DNA from: Dirofilaria immitis
Taxonomy: Eukaryota > Nematoda > Chromadorea > Rhabditida > Onchocercidae
Direction of reading: 5' to 3'
Assembly: GCA_024305405.1 (NCBI GenBank)
Contig: JAKNDB010000086.1
Location: 62,001-126,000, forward strand
Length of the DNA: 64,000 bases
The notes beneath the pieces were generated by a model. That model ran no database searches. It was given only the letters and a program-made list of their open reading frames with translations, and had not been told where the DNA came from. The position numbers and the translations under genes are program-made. Shown in pieces: positions 1 to 12,300 of the stretch. Position 1 is the first letter of the stretch, and each line of letters begins with the position of its first letter.

Positions 1-1191
1 AATCTTCTATAAATATATTGCAGCAAATTGCTGTGAGCCTCATAGTTTGCCAGAAAAATTTCAATTTCGAACGTGTTATTCAAACTTTTTTCGTTATTAT
101 TTTACAGAAATTTATAAAATTTCCTTTATGTTTTTTATTAGCTATTACAAAATGTATTTTATATAATGGGCAAGAATTCATTTCATTTATCCATCCATTT
201 ACTTCTCAAGAGAAGTGGACTAGCAAATGAACATGAACGTGGAACATCGTACCAAACCAGAAATCGTTCTTTTTTTAAAAAAAAAATTTTACTTTACTCA
301 AAAATGTTTCATTACAATATTATATTAGAATATACTATTAATAGAATCTGTTGGATGATTTTGTAGGAATTTTCAGAAATTATAAAATTTATGCTTTTTG
401 AGAGTGCTATGAATCCACTTCATATCTCTTGCCATTGTCAAAAAATTTAGTATTATTTTGTTATTACCCTGAAAATCCTGCATACATACCTCTTTTCTTT
501 TCGAACAAAAAATCGCTAATCACCATTTTTATCAGAAATTTATATGAGAAGAAATTACGAATAGTGATAATTCTTATTTTGTCACTCACTTGCTAAAATT
601 TTATAATTTAGGAGGTGTTGTCATTTTGTTAGTTATAATAACGATTGCAAGAAATGTTAGTAAATTTGAGAAAGATGAATAATTGCTGATAAGAAGTGTT
701 GTCAGCATATCCATTATAAATCAAATTGTATATCAGAATGCTTTTCTAGTATGAACAAAGTTTTAAACTATCAAATATTAAAATCTGACTTTTTTTCAAG
801 CATTAGAGGAACTCCAACGACCATTCTTAGATTTATTGCCAATGATATGAGAGTTTTTTTATATTTCATTTTTTAAGATTTAATCCGTATACAGAAATGG
901 TACAATATTTTAGGATTTTCTAAAATTTACTGCTAATCATTAGTATATGTCTTCTTAATTTTATATTCTAAGGTGAAAGAGTAAATAGTTATAATTATTG
1001 AGGTGTGTGTAAAATTCATTTTAAATTCAATCCTATTCTTTTAAACTGATTCATATTTAGAAGATATTTCTAATTAATTTTTCCGATAAATTCACTCCTC
1101 GTTAAAACATAATTATGGATTCTATAAACAAGCATGAAATAACAATGCAACATCTTTATAGGCTTATCCATACCTATTACATCACTTGCAG
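1..1191. other. AT-rich sequence without a supported gene
   Basis: Reading frames here are short and low in complexity, rich in Phe, Ile, Lys and Asn, as expected by chance in very AT-rich DNA. No splice-flanked, conserved-looking exon was found. It may be intron or upstream sequence of the gene whose last exon seems to lie at 1192-1371. Confidence 0.5.
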
Positions 1192-1371
1192 CAATTAGCT
1201 TTTACTTCAAAACAGTTAATGGCCCAGTTCGTTTCATTCACACATTTTCAGGCTAGCAAGACAGCGAAACGAGTCTTTATTGAAACTCAAAATCAGCCAT
1301 ACAAAGAGCAGCAGCTTCAAACTCTTCCATATAATCCATATGTCTACTGGCCTTATTATGGACGAGCGTGA
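1192..1371 (+). CDS. Probable terminal exon of an unrecognised gene
   Basis: An open frame of 59 codons starts directly after the acceptor-like CACTTGCAG (1183-1191) and ends in TGA at 1369-1371. A second possible acceptor, ACATTTTCAG, ends at 1251 in the same frame and would shorten the exon. The peptide is less Phe/Ile/Lys-rich than its surroundings and ends in a Tyr/Pro-rich tail (YNPYVYWPYYGRA). An AATAAA overlaps the end of the frame at 1372 and could serve as a polyadenylation signal, though it lies very close. Upstream exons were not found, so the gene probably begins before the window or has a long last intron. The family is not recognised. Confidence 0.35.
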   Translation, partial: QLAFTSKQLMAQFVSFTHFQASKTAKRVFIETQNQPYKEQQLQTLPYNPYVYWPYYGRA

Positions 1372-1600
1372 AATAAACTAATCAATTAAGTTTTAAAATC
1401 CTATACAAATATTGCATTGTATTAATATGACTATACTGAAGTAATGCATTAATTACGCTATCATATATTAGCGATGTTGCTTGGCAGAAGGAAATGACAA
1501 AAACTGGTAGGACATAGGCTTAAAAATAAGCTAATATCAAGTTTTACCGGGCAAACTTCATCTATACATATGGTAATTTTTGCTAATAACCATAAACCTA

Positions 1601-1730
1601 TCTGAAATTATTTACTAGAATCTAAAAAATTATTTACTAGAATCCAAAACTATTTACTAGAATCTGAAATTATTTACTAGAATCTAAAATTATTTACTTG
1701 AATCTAAAATTATTTACTAGAATCTAAAAA
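1601..1730. repeat. Minisatellite of 20-22 bp units
   Basis: Six consecutive copies of a unit like TCTAAAATTATTTACTAGAA, then a partial seventh. Units differ by one or two substitutions or short A-run length changes (one copy has ACTTGAA). It is non-coding. Confidence 0.9.
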
Positions 1731-4700
1731 AGGCGTTAACACACACTGAAGAAAATATTATATTTTCCGTATTTTTTTCGTCAGTTTGTTTTGTTTCATG
1801 GAAATTATGATTTTTGAATGAAGGCTTAAAGCGTTGAGATTGGAAATATAAATCAAATAATTTCCAAATATTCTGTGTCTTCCCATTAATGTTTATTTTA
1901 TAATGTAAAGATCATTCAGATATCTGCTTTTATTGTGAAATATTACCTAGAGAAATATCAAGAAAAAAATTTTTAAAAAACAATAATTTTAATTCGATTT
2001 TGGATCACAATATTTTCAGAAATAAGCAAAAATTAGTTAAAATGATAATTGCGTTTGTCATTGCGATGGACGAAATGGTTTTCCAGCCACAGTCATATTT
2101 GGCCCAAAAAAATGATGAAAAATATAAAATAATTAGTTTAGTTAATTAGTTTTTATTTACAATGCATTCTCTATTGCACTACTATTTACTTTTTGATATT
2201 GATTATTCAATTTTGAAATTATGTTTAACGAAATGTTCTTTTTAAACATATTTTATTTATTGTCTATCAATCCTGTAGGTGTGTTTCTTTCATTCATTAC
2301 CTATTTTCCTGAGATTTTTTAAATTTTATTTAGAGAAGGAAAAGACATTGCTGCTTTACACATTCAATAAAAATAATCGAATGATGAAAATTGTTATCAT
2401 TTATTGTGAAAAAGAAGAGAATCATTGATTATTATGTTTGATACATAAGTTTTAACTTAGGAATTCATTTAAACGAAAAACTTTCGACTCGAAGATTCTT
2501 ATAACCTTGGTATTGGCTTAATATCTGCATGAAACAAACAGGAAATACTATTTTGCCATATGAAAATTTCAAGTAGAACGATGTGTAATTCTCCAAAAAC
2601 AAGTTTTTTTTGAAGATGATAATAGACAGCGTAGTCTCTGGATAAAATAAACTAACTATTTGATAAAATAAACTATTTATCTTCGAGAAAATCGCAGCAG
2701 TAAATAAGTGCAATTTATAATTTGCGTAATTTTACCTCCTTTTTTCTTTGAAAAAATGAGAAAACAGAGAGGACTAAACAGTCAAAATTTTTGAAAATAA
2801 TAAATTTGATTTCTTACCCATTGCTCATCTTGTTGTCGTCTAAAAGTTGGAAGAAGTGGAACTGACTTCGTTAATTAATGACATAATGTAAGTCAAAAGA
2901 TGTCAGGCAAATATTCCCACATTTTCTTCAATCTTTTTTATGGTTATTATAATTACAACAATTATAGCATTTGTTGGTTCGATGTGCATAATAAAATGAT
3001 ACATTCCTGGAAATATTGCATGCATTTATTTTCCCTGCTATTATACAACTGCAATTACACCGATTCTTTAGTAGTACTCCGATTGGAATTTCTGAATCAC
3101 TTTTGTGAGAAAATTTAATAGATTTGTAAGATGTCCAGAAGCCAGAAGGATGAAAAAGTCCGAAAATAATCAGCAAATCGATTAATGCTTGAAGTTCATT
3201 TGAAATGTTTCGTATTAAGAATTCTACTATTCTAGAATCAGAAGGAACATCCAAAATGCAGTCAGTGATATATTTTCGGCTCTCTACTATCACAAAATAG
3301 TTGAAATGTCCTCTTTTCCGCAAGTTTTAACACTTCAAGGACCATTGATCAAAGAGTTGATTTTGGATGGAAAGGGATGAATTTAAGAGAATCCTCATGG
3401 GAATTGATATAATAACTAAAGGGATAACATTTGGTATCCGAGGCCGATAGCATCAGCAATGCTTTCTTTACTATCATTGAACCATCATTTTTCATGAAAA
3501 CACTTTGTTTCGCTATTTAATTTTCCATGCGGAACATAAATGAAAGATGTGTTTGTTTTATGCATTTTCACAGCTATTTACTACATAATTCTTGGCAATT
3601 TATAAATACATGATATTCATAGAGTTTAATTAAACTTACAATTAAAATTCAATCTGATCAGTCAATACATCTGTTTCCTGATAATATGTGAAAAGTACGT
3701 TGGATATGGCTATAAATAGATAATCTAAAGTGATTTCATGATGACAATTTGTTCAATAGATGGCCACTAAATCCACTGATTCATATATGAATAAACCACT
3801 GTTAGTTAGACCTCATTGCGCTCGCTTGAATCTTTAAGAAGTATGCTCTCAGTGCATTTAACCATTATTTGTAGAAATAAAGCATCTAAATTCTATTTCA
3901 TAAACTAGCTAGAATTAAGCTTGAAAACTCAGAGGAAAGTATACGAAAATGTTGAATCATTTAACTTCTTAAACATTGAAGTGAGGGAGAAAGATCGATA
4001 GCTTACAATTACTGAACGCTCTATCAAACATAGGAAGAGTGAAGATAGTGGTCTCTGGAGAATAATCGACAAAATTTGGAAAATCCTAGGGTAGTCCTGA
4101 TTGTTTGTTTCCAAATTGGTCCACAGACTTGTAGGTGTCTCCTCCTCTGCTACATTCTAAACGAACTTGTAATATAGAAAGCCGGAATGAATACTTCAAA
4201 ATTTAAATTTCATGCTACTTATATTCTCACTCCTTGCATTATCCTATGCATATTTTTTATCAAATTGCGGGATCCCAAAAGACGGTTTGTATTTTTACAA
4301 ATATTCATTAAAAAAATTATAGACATGAAAAAATATTTAAAATTTGATCAAAGTTCGATTATAAAGCAATTCAAATGTGAAAAAATATTTTTGAAATCAT
4401 TAGATCGATTTTTTCCAAATTTTTTTTAACTTCGTTTTTGAGTTTCCTATCGCATGGAAACAAAGTAATTGATAAACCGGTTGACAGCCATGCATGTTAA
4501 GATACTTAGAATTACTGGGCCAGTATACAACAGAAGAAATTTTGCAGTAGTTCATAAGCAGTCTGCTTTCGTTATGTATTTTTACTTACCTGAATGCAAA
4601 CGATCGCATAATCACAAATTATCAAAAGTGCTATCTATTAATTTAGGAAACTTGTAGTGGAACACTTCATTCCTTTTGATTTCCGTAACAGTCTTGGTAG

Positions 4701-5498
4701 ATGACCGATAATTTTTTCGGTAAATTGGAAAATAACTTTTAATTTTTTGCAATATTATAAATTTTACTTTTGAACTAACAAAAACTAATTATGTTAAACT
4801 CTACTGATACTGAAAATATAAGGATTCGTGGAGCAACTCTGCTTTTAATTCCTTCTCCCCTACATAAAAAAACTAGAAGAACAAATGAGAATTTAAATTC
4901 CATTCATCGCTTAATCTCGATTTTGTTCTACGACGTTATTTTCCATACAGTTCTAATGATTTTATAATATATAATGTTTTCTGATATCTAATTTTTCATG
5001 GCGAACTGTAAACTATAATAAGTTTTTGCAACCAATGCATAAGATTACATCGTACAGGGTGATGTCAAATAGAGAAATGGTAGGCAGTAAGTGAAATTCT
5101 TTGTAAAATTTCAAAAAAGAATTAGTCCTTCTTTAATAGACTGAAAAAGCCATAGAGGAAATGCGAGCGATATGGAAAATTTTTTTTTTAGATTAAAGTT
5201 AATCCTAAAATACATATTGCTATCATAACTAACTACTACTTCTCTTACTAGAAATAATGTTTTTAGTATTATTGTTAAGCATACAGTTTCTAATAGCCAA
5301 ATTGACGCCGGTATAGGAACTGAATTTATTCAGCGGTCGAAATGCCTATTCTGACGTAAAGATGAAGTTTTGAAAATAAACAGAATACTTGTCTTCAGCA
5401 AACAGCCTTACTTCCTCTTTCATTTTTTTCACTGTCAGCTTTAAATTTCATAGCAACCAGAACAGCACCTTTTTATTGTTGATATCACTGATGAATAC

Positions 5499-5501
5499 TA
5501 C

Positions 5502-5537
<36 letters not shown>

Positions 5538-5558
5538 TATTATTATTATTATTATTAT
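5499..5558. repeat. ATT trinucleotide microsatellite
   Basis: About twenty ATT repeats, interrupted once by ACT near 5534. Apparent poly-Ile or poly-Asn frames across it are artefacts of the repeat. Confidence 0.95.
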
Positions 5559-6790
5559 CAAGTATTCTTTGAATTGGGTAAAAATTAGTGTAATAATTGT
5601 GACTCAATTTGATTCTCGGCCCTTTCCTACTCTTCCTTACTGCTACCCTCAATTTATGCAAAATATATCGCACGCTAACGTTACATAGCCGAACAATGAA
5701 AATAAATTTCGACATTGCCAGTAGCGTAGCTGAAGGTAAATTTAATTGAGAGTTTCATTGCTGATAAGCGCAATGCACTATATGCTTATTTAAGTTATTT
5801 CGTTTTATCTTATTTAAGTTAACTTCCTCCTCAAATGGATCGTTATTTTCAGTGGATGATTCAGAAAATTAGAGCAGTTAAATAGACCAGTAATGAAAGA
5901 AGTTAGGCATAATACATCTGTAAAATGCCAATATTCAGCTATGGAAGTATCTACTTCATGTTGAACTTCTAAATTCTCCTTTGGTTTAAAAAATGAGAGA
6001 AAAATTTTATTAGAAAACCAGTAAATACTTTTTATCAAAAAAATTTATTCATTCTTGACAAGAGAGAATTTTTGCATTTGAACGAAAGATCATACTGGTG
6101 AGAATTATATAAAATTGCAACATTTCTTTTCGAAAAGAATTTCATTATGTCGATTAAAGATAAAACGAAATGGTTCGGCAATGAATAGAAAATAAGACAA
6201 TTCTGTTTACTGCGCTGTTCTTTGATGTGATTTATAATATTTTGTTTCAGTCCCTGTTGAAGAGTATTATTCTAATAGCAAGAACGTCCAACGTATTTCT
6301 AATTCAAATTTTTATACCAGCCAAAAATTTTTAAATTTCATCCTTGACTAATCCAAAAATATGTCTGTCTTATCTCTCTGATGAGCTGTTCAAAATTTGA
6401 ATTGAAAATGTCCTAGAAGTCTGCATATTTAGAGGGGATAATGGTGATCCATACAGCAATCCTCGATGTGTAGATGGATAATTAGCATAAAGAAGAATCA
6501 AAAATATTTCCTACTCTTCTTAATCAAGAATTGGTTCATAAAATCAATATCCGTCTGTCTTTTTGTCTGTCCGGCTGTTTGCTGGAGTAAAAGAAGCTCT
6601 CGAGAAAATAGTCCCAAGCTAAAAGGATGTAATTTTGGCTGATGAGAAGCCATACATTTTACACATCTCGTATACAAATAGCTTAACTATAGCTTAACCC
6701 ACCGCTATCACTACTATTAGAGAGCAGTAGTAGTAGCAGGCAGGGTTGATCACAAAATAGCTCAGGCTGCTACTGCTTGCTTTTCTTGCA

Positions 6791-6868
6791 ACCTTACAGC
6801 ATTACCATTCATTCATCCATTTCACCCATCTATCAATCCATTCATTCATTCATCCATCCATCTATCAA
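6791..6868. repeat. Imperfect CATT/CATC tract
   Basis: Degenerate tetranucleotide repeats (CATT, CATC, TATC) over about 78 bp. Confidence 0.8.
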
Positions 6869-7070
6869 CCCTTCCAGCATGTTGCTGCACTGCCATTGTC
6901 CCGTTTGCACCATTAGCAACTTTATTGCACTAATACTCCCTCTTTTCCTTCTTAGAGTTGCATCCGTGATGAAAGTTTCCTTTTCGAATCTACAAATATC
7001 TACTAACTATACTGACCCGTTATTCATCATTCAATTCACCCACGCGTGTATTAACATTGTACCACCAAAG

Positions 7071-7222
7071 ATACATACATACATACATACATACATACAT
7101 ACATACATACATACATACATACACATATATACATACATACACATATATACATAACATATACACACACACATATATATATATGTATGCAGATATATACAGA
7201 TATATACACACATACATACATA
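7071..7222. repeat. ATAC microsatellite with degenerate flank
   Basis: About thirteen clean ATAC units (7071-7122), then interspersed ATAT/ACAC/ATAC units to about 7222. The overlapping open frames (Tyr-Ile-His-Thr on plus, Met-Tyr-Val-Cys on minus) are repeat artefacts. Confidence 0.95.
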
Positions 7223-9324
7223 TCTCTTTGCTTTTGCTTATCAATAAACTTTTTGCACTAACTTTGAGATCAATCAGCATGGAATTCATAGCAGCGATGA
7301 ATCCATTGTGACCGTACCTTCCTCTAAATACTTGCTAAAAAGAATCATTATTGCCATGAATTCATATATACCTATCCTTCCTTCTTCGTGCCTTTAAAAA
7401 TTGTTGTAAATGCAGAGAATGATAAGAGGATAGATGATATAGCAAAGCACTTCTGCATGTATTTATCCTCATTCACATACTTCTCGTAGGCGTTTATATT
7501 CCTCTCTGAGATGTGCTATAGAAACTTCATTCTCATTTGCTCACATCTGTCATCATTCTTAAAACAGTTCGCTGCTCTATATTAAAAGCTCGAGCATTTG
7601 CTCTAAATGATTAGCAGATTCCAATGAAACTCAGATCAAATGCGGTGGATTGAAACGAGGAAAAGATTAACTCGTCTTTATAATTCTTTTCGTAATAAAT
7701 AATTGTTTGTTTCCTGTCCCTCGCTTTTGAATTTTTTTACTACGAACATAACTGATGTTAACAATATCCATCTATATATATTGGTGCAGATAAAAATATG
7801 CTTATGAATATATTCATTTTAAACTTTACAAAATCATTATCAAGGTTCTCTTATCCCGACTAAGAAATATTTTTGACAGTTGATTATCATTGCAACTATC
7901 CAATCTAATCGAAACAAAAAAAAGCTTTTTGGGGCAATTGGATATTAATAATTTCGTAACGCATGCGATGTCATCTAAAAGGGAGCGAGAGTGAACATTT
8001 CCCAAAGCCTTCAGTTTCCGTTGGCTTTTCTGCTGTTACTTCTTTTGAAGGGTCCGATATGTTTAAAATGATGGTCACGCTTATTGTGATTCCTTATATG
8101 ATGGTACCATATTGATCTTCGTGTCCTCAAATTCCTGCCTCGGTGATTATCCATGTTTAGGCTTTTATGCATATCTTCATGAAAAGAAGTTGAGCAAGGA
8201 GAATGTAACTTTAATGTTTGTGCAGTTAAGGCATTTCAGGATTATTTTCAAGTGCTTATACGCTATTAAATCTGTTTATCAGATGTTCTCGTACTTTTTA
8301 ACATTTTAATTTTAATATTTCCTTTCATCTTATTGTATGGTAAGTAGCAATTGTTGCTATATGCTCGCGCATATACTTTTCCATTGTTGGACTCACTGCT
8401 GTACCTATTTATTGTCCTGTTAATAATCAACTTACAATAGTAATGCACAATAAATCGTCGATATAATGATGCGATTATTTCTTCAACTACTCATTTAGCT
8501 TCCTAATTGTATTTTTCCAAATATAAGTGCCTTTCGTATTTAAAATAAATGGATAATGGAAGAAAAATTTATTTTCAAATAGTCCGATCTTTTGTGTTCT
8601 TGATTTGATGGATTAAATTGATAAGGATTCGTTTGCTTGATTGATTGCAACATAATGAAGGACGATTGATTTCGTCCAGAACTCGCAGGAAAAAAATCTT
8701 GAAATATTTTATAGTTCAAAGTTAAAAATCATTTAGGTGTAGTATCACAGTTAGATTCGATAATGGCAATAAAAATGCCTTTTGCAGTATGATCATATAA
8801 TGTTTATTGCTTCTAGGAAGTTAAAATCAGTTGCCAGTTAATCACTGGTTGCGTTTATAATGATTCATTAAAACTGATATCTTGTTTACTTTGCTCCTGA
8901 TGTTTTTTCATCAATATTCAGATTGACCACTTCTGTGGTGCTAGTGTGAAGCATGAATTTATTATCTTTTGAATATGATACCATTCATAATCAGATTAAA
9001 ATAGCTTAGGTTTTTGGGAGATGTTTTACATGTTTCTGTTGTTCTTCTGTAATGGTTAGGCATTTTGAATTTAAACATGCGGAAATATGTGAAATAATGC
9101 AAAACTGTATTTTATGCAAGTATATATTATTTGTTACGATAAATTTTGCAATTGCCAAATGGCTCAGAGAAACTCGTAAAATTGCGACACAAATATCCTC
9201 TTGATCTTATCAAACATATCCCTTATAGCAATATCGGTTTGAATACTTTCGCTTGCAGATCGAAATTGCTGGATAGCAACTGTGGGTCGCTTGTACAAAA
9301 AAACAAAGCAAAAATTAAGAGAAA

Positions 9325-12300
9325 ATGGGTGTGATAACGCTAAATGTAGTTTGGTCACCGGAAGGAGACGAGCAGTCTCAATTGAAGAAAGCAATGCAGT
9401 TCGAATCAACTACTCTCGTTTTCGATGCATGTAAAATTATACGGGAAAAAGTGTCTGGAAATAACATCAACCGTCAGTTTTTCTTTTCTGCAGGAATCCG
9501 TATTTTGTTGTCATCATGCTTTTCTTAATTTTCTGTCAGTTCCAGTAGCAAAAAATTATGGTATCACTTCGTTATAAACAATGGTTAGCAGGACGAAATG
9601 TTTTATTTTTTTCAATTTATCCTACACCGAATCCTATCAATTTTTATCGATCTAAATCTTTGCCAATTTTTAGCTAAGGAATACGGTCTCTTTCGATTCG
9701 AAGAAGATCCAACGAAATGTATTTGGATGGAAAATGGTCGAACCTTAGAATACTATTTAGTTCGCAGCGGAGTAAGTTATCTTGTAGTTTTCATTATAGG
9801 CAGCATTCACTTTATTCAAAGTTCGTGTAAGAAACATTCTCAATCATGGATAATAACAAAACAGATTTTTTTAGGACGTAGTTGAATACAAAAAGAAAAT
9901 TCGGGCGCTAAAAGTGAGAATGTTAGATGGTGCTGTGAAAACAGTATTGGTGGATGAGAGTCAGCCAGTAGGTGAAATCATGGTCGTTGTATGCTCCAAA
10001 ATTGGTATCAGCAATCATGAAGAATATTCTATGGTTTGCAGAAATTGCTTTGATATTTGTGTGTAATTTATCCGGCTAATCTATTTTTGGAGAAAGTTAA
10101 TGGCATGCAGTTATTACCGTGGAATATATGTCTACCATTGAAATGCGAAATTTCTTTAACAATGCAAAATATCATTTTTAAAGGAAATTCTTCGACATAT
10201 TGAGTTTTAGGTGCGTCAAGCATTAGATCATGATTGGCGTTCAACACTTACAATAAAGGAAGAAAGAAGAGGGAAAAGCGAGGAGCGAGGTCTTGGTTTC
10301 GGCACGCTTGGACGAAATAAAGAAAAGAAAATGGAGCAACTTCGAGCTAAATTACATACTGATGAAGCATTGTTATGGCTTGATCATGGTAAAACTTTGC
10401 GTGAGCAGTCGGTTGGTGCATTATATTTTTATTAAAATTAACCTTGTTAGCGGTTTTATGATCTTCGTTCTTATCTTTACAATGAATATTATTTTCAGGT
10501 AACTGACGGCGAGACGCTGGTCTTACGTCGAAAGTTTTTTTTCGGATACGAATGTCGATTGTCGCGATCCTGTGCAGCTGAACTTATTGTATGAGCAGTG
10601 TAAAATGGGTGTTTTACAAGGAAATCATCCGGTTACGCGAGATATGGCTTGCAACTTGGGAGCTTTGCAATGTCAAATACAGTATGGCGATCTTCAAGAG
10701 CATCGACAGCGGGCCAATTTTCTAGAGTAAATTCTGGTTTCATTTTTGTTTTTCAAACAATTTCTGAATACAGTTTGTCAAAATAATTGCAGTCTTCGCG
10801 AAATTTTACCGAAAGAATATGTAAAATCGAAGGATAACGAAAAACGCGTAATGGATGCGTACCGTGAATTAGCTGGAAAAAGTGAACTGGATGCAAAGAG
10901 CAAATACGTCCATTTATGTCGCTCTTTGCTTACTTATGGCGTGACATTTTTTGTGGTGAAGGAAAAAATGAAGGGTAAGAATAAGTTGGTACCACGATTA
11001 CTGGGTGTAAATAAAGAATGTGTGATGCGGATGGACGAGAAAACCAAAGAAGTGCTACAAGAATGGCCGCTGGAACAAGTAAGACGATGGGCTGCCTCAC
11101 CCAAGACATTTACATTGGTAAAAATTGCACTTATTAATTTTATTCAACATGAGAAAAAAGATTACAAAAATATAAACATGGATTTATTTTCTGTTGAAAG
11201 ATAAATGTTGGACATCAGCAATTTAATTTAATTTGGAAAAGAATTTGTCAAAAATTCAAGGATTTCGGTGACTATCAAGATGGTTATTATTCTGTACAAA
11301 CAGCTGATGGTGAGAAAATTGCTCAACTAATAGCTGGTTATATTGATATCATATTGAGAAAGAAGCGAACTTTTGATCACGTTGGCATAGAGGTTTGCTT
11401 CATTCATTTTCGTTATTTTCATTAAAGTAGATGAAATTTGCTATTCCCATTTTATCATTTGAGAAGTCTTGTCCACATTTAAACAGTTCTATTCATTTAA
11501 CTGTGGTCACTCATTTAATTATCTTTATAAATCCGTTTATTTAATTGCAGTTCATAATAAATGACTTTAATAAATTTAGTAAATTTGTGTATGACAGATT
11601 GTTTGAAGTTCTTCAGGGTGATGAAGGCTCGACGATGTTGGAAGATGTTGTAGCACCGGCACGTGCTACACTAGTCGCACATGGGCAGATTGTTGAAGGA
11701 TTTGCATACGAAGGCAGTGTTGCTATTCCAGGTGTTTTGCGAACTCATGGTGGTATAGTATCTGGGGAGAGGGGAATTCTAAATGGAGCACAGTATGGTG
11801 CTGTAAGTGGACAAATTCTTCAACAACAACTTACAAAAGTAAGAAACATAACTATTTATGGATGATGCTGTTTGAAATAAAAACGTATTTCATTTTCAGA
11901 TTTTTAAAATAAGCGTGAAATTCTTGATATATATTTGCGTAAAATTTTGAAAAGTTCTTCCAAATCGGTAGGTTGATATTGTGTTAAGCTTTCAAAAGAA
12001 AGAGTAAGAAAGGGGTTACAGGGTCAGCGCCCGCGTATAGTCGATTCACAAGAACGCGCCCAGCGAGCTCTAATTGGTACGATTGAAGCATCAATACGTG
12101 CTGTTGAAGCTGCCGAGGAAGAAATGAAGAAGCCAGTAGAAATCCAGATACCGCGGTTCAGCGACGATCCGACTTCACGACGTTGGATTGAAACTAAAGT
12201 AGAGGTCGAAAAACAAAAGGCGTCTTTTTGCTTATTTTTTTAATATTCCCAAATTTTTTTTTAATTTTCTTTTTACATTTTGTCTAAAATAACTAGGTGT

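Larger units (their letters stand above)
1372..9324. other. Long intergenic stretch with simple repeats
   Basis: Between the small terminal exon and talin no gene is supported. Frames up to 131 codons occur (for example 2928-3323 on the minus strand), but none shows a recognisable motif together with good splice context. The stretch holds a 20-22 bp minisatellite, an ATT microsatellite, a CATT/CATC tract and an ATAC microsatellite. A CTTGCAG at 9252-9258 followed by AT-rich leader could be a trans-splice acceptor for the talin mRNA. Confidence 0.6.

Noticed and set aside
2928..3323. 131-codon minus-strand open frame
   Set aside because: It is long, but a frame of this length is expected about once by chance in 64 kb of such AT-rich DNA. 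Its 3' half is low-complexity (Cys/Asn/Tyr/His) and no motif or partner exon was seen.
5485..5715. Poly-Asn and poly-Ile proteins
   Set aside because: These are translations of the ATT microsatellite.
7020..7311. Four overlapping Tyr-Ile-His-Thr or Met-Tyr-Val-Cys frames
   Set aside because: All are readings of the ATAC microsatellite on both strands.
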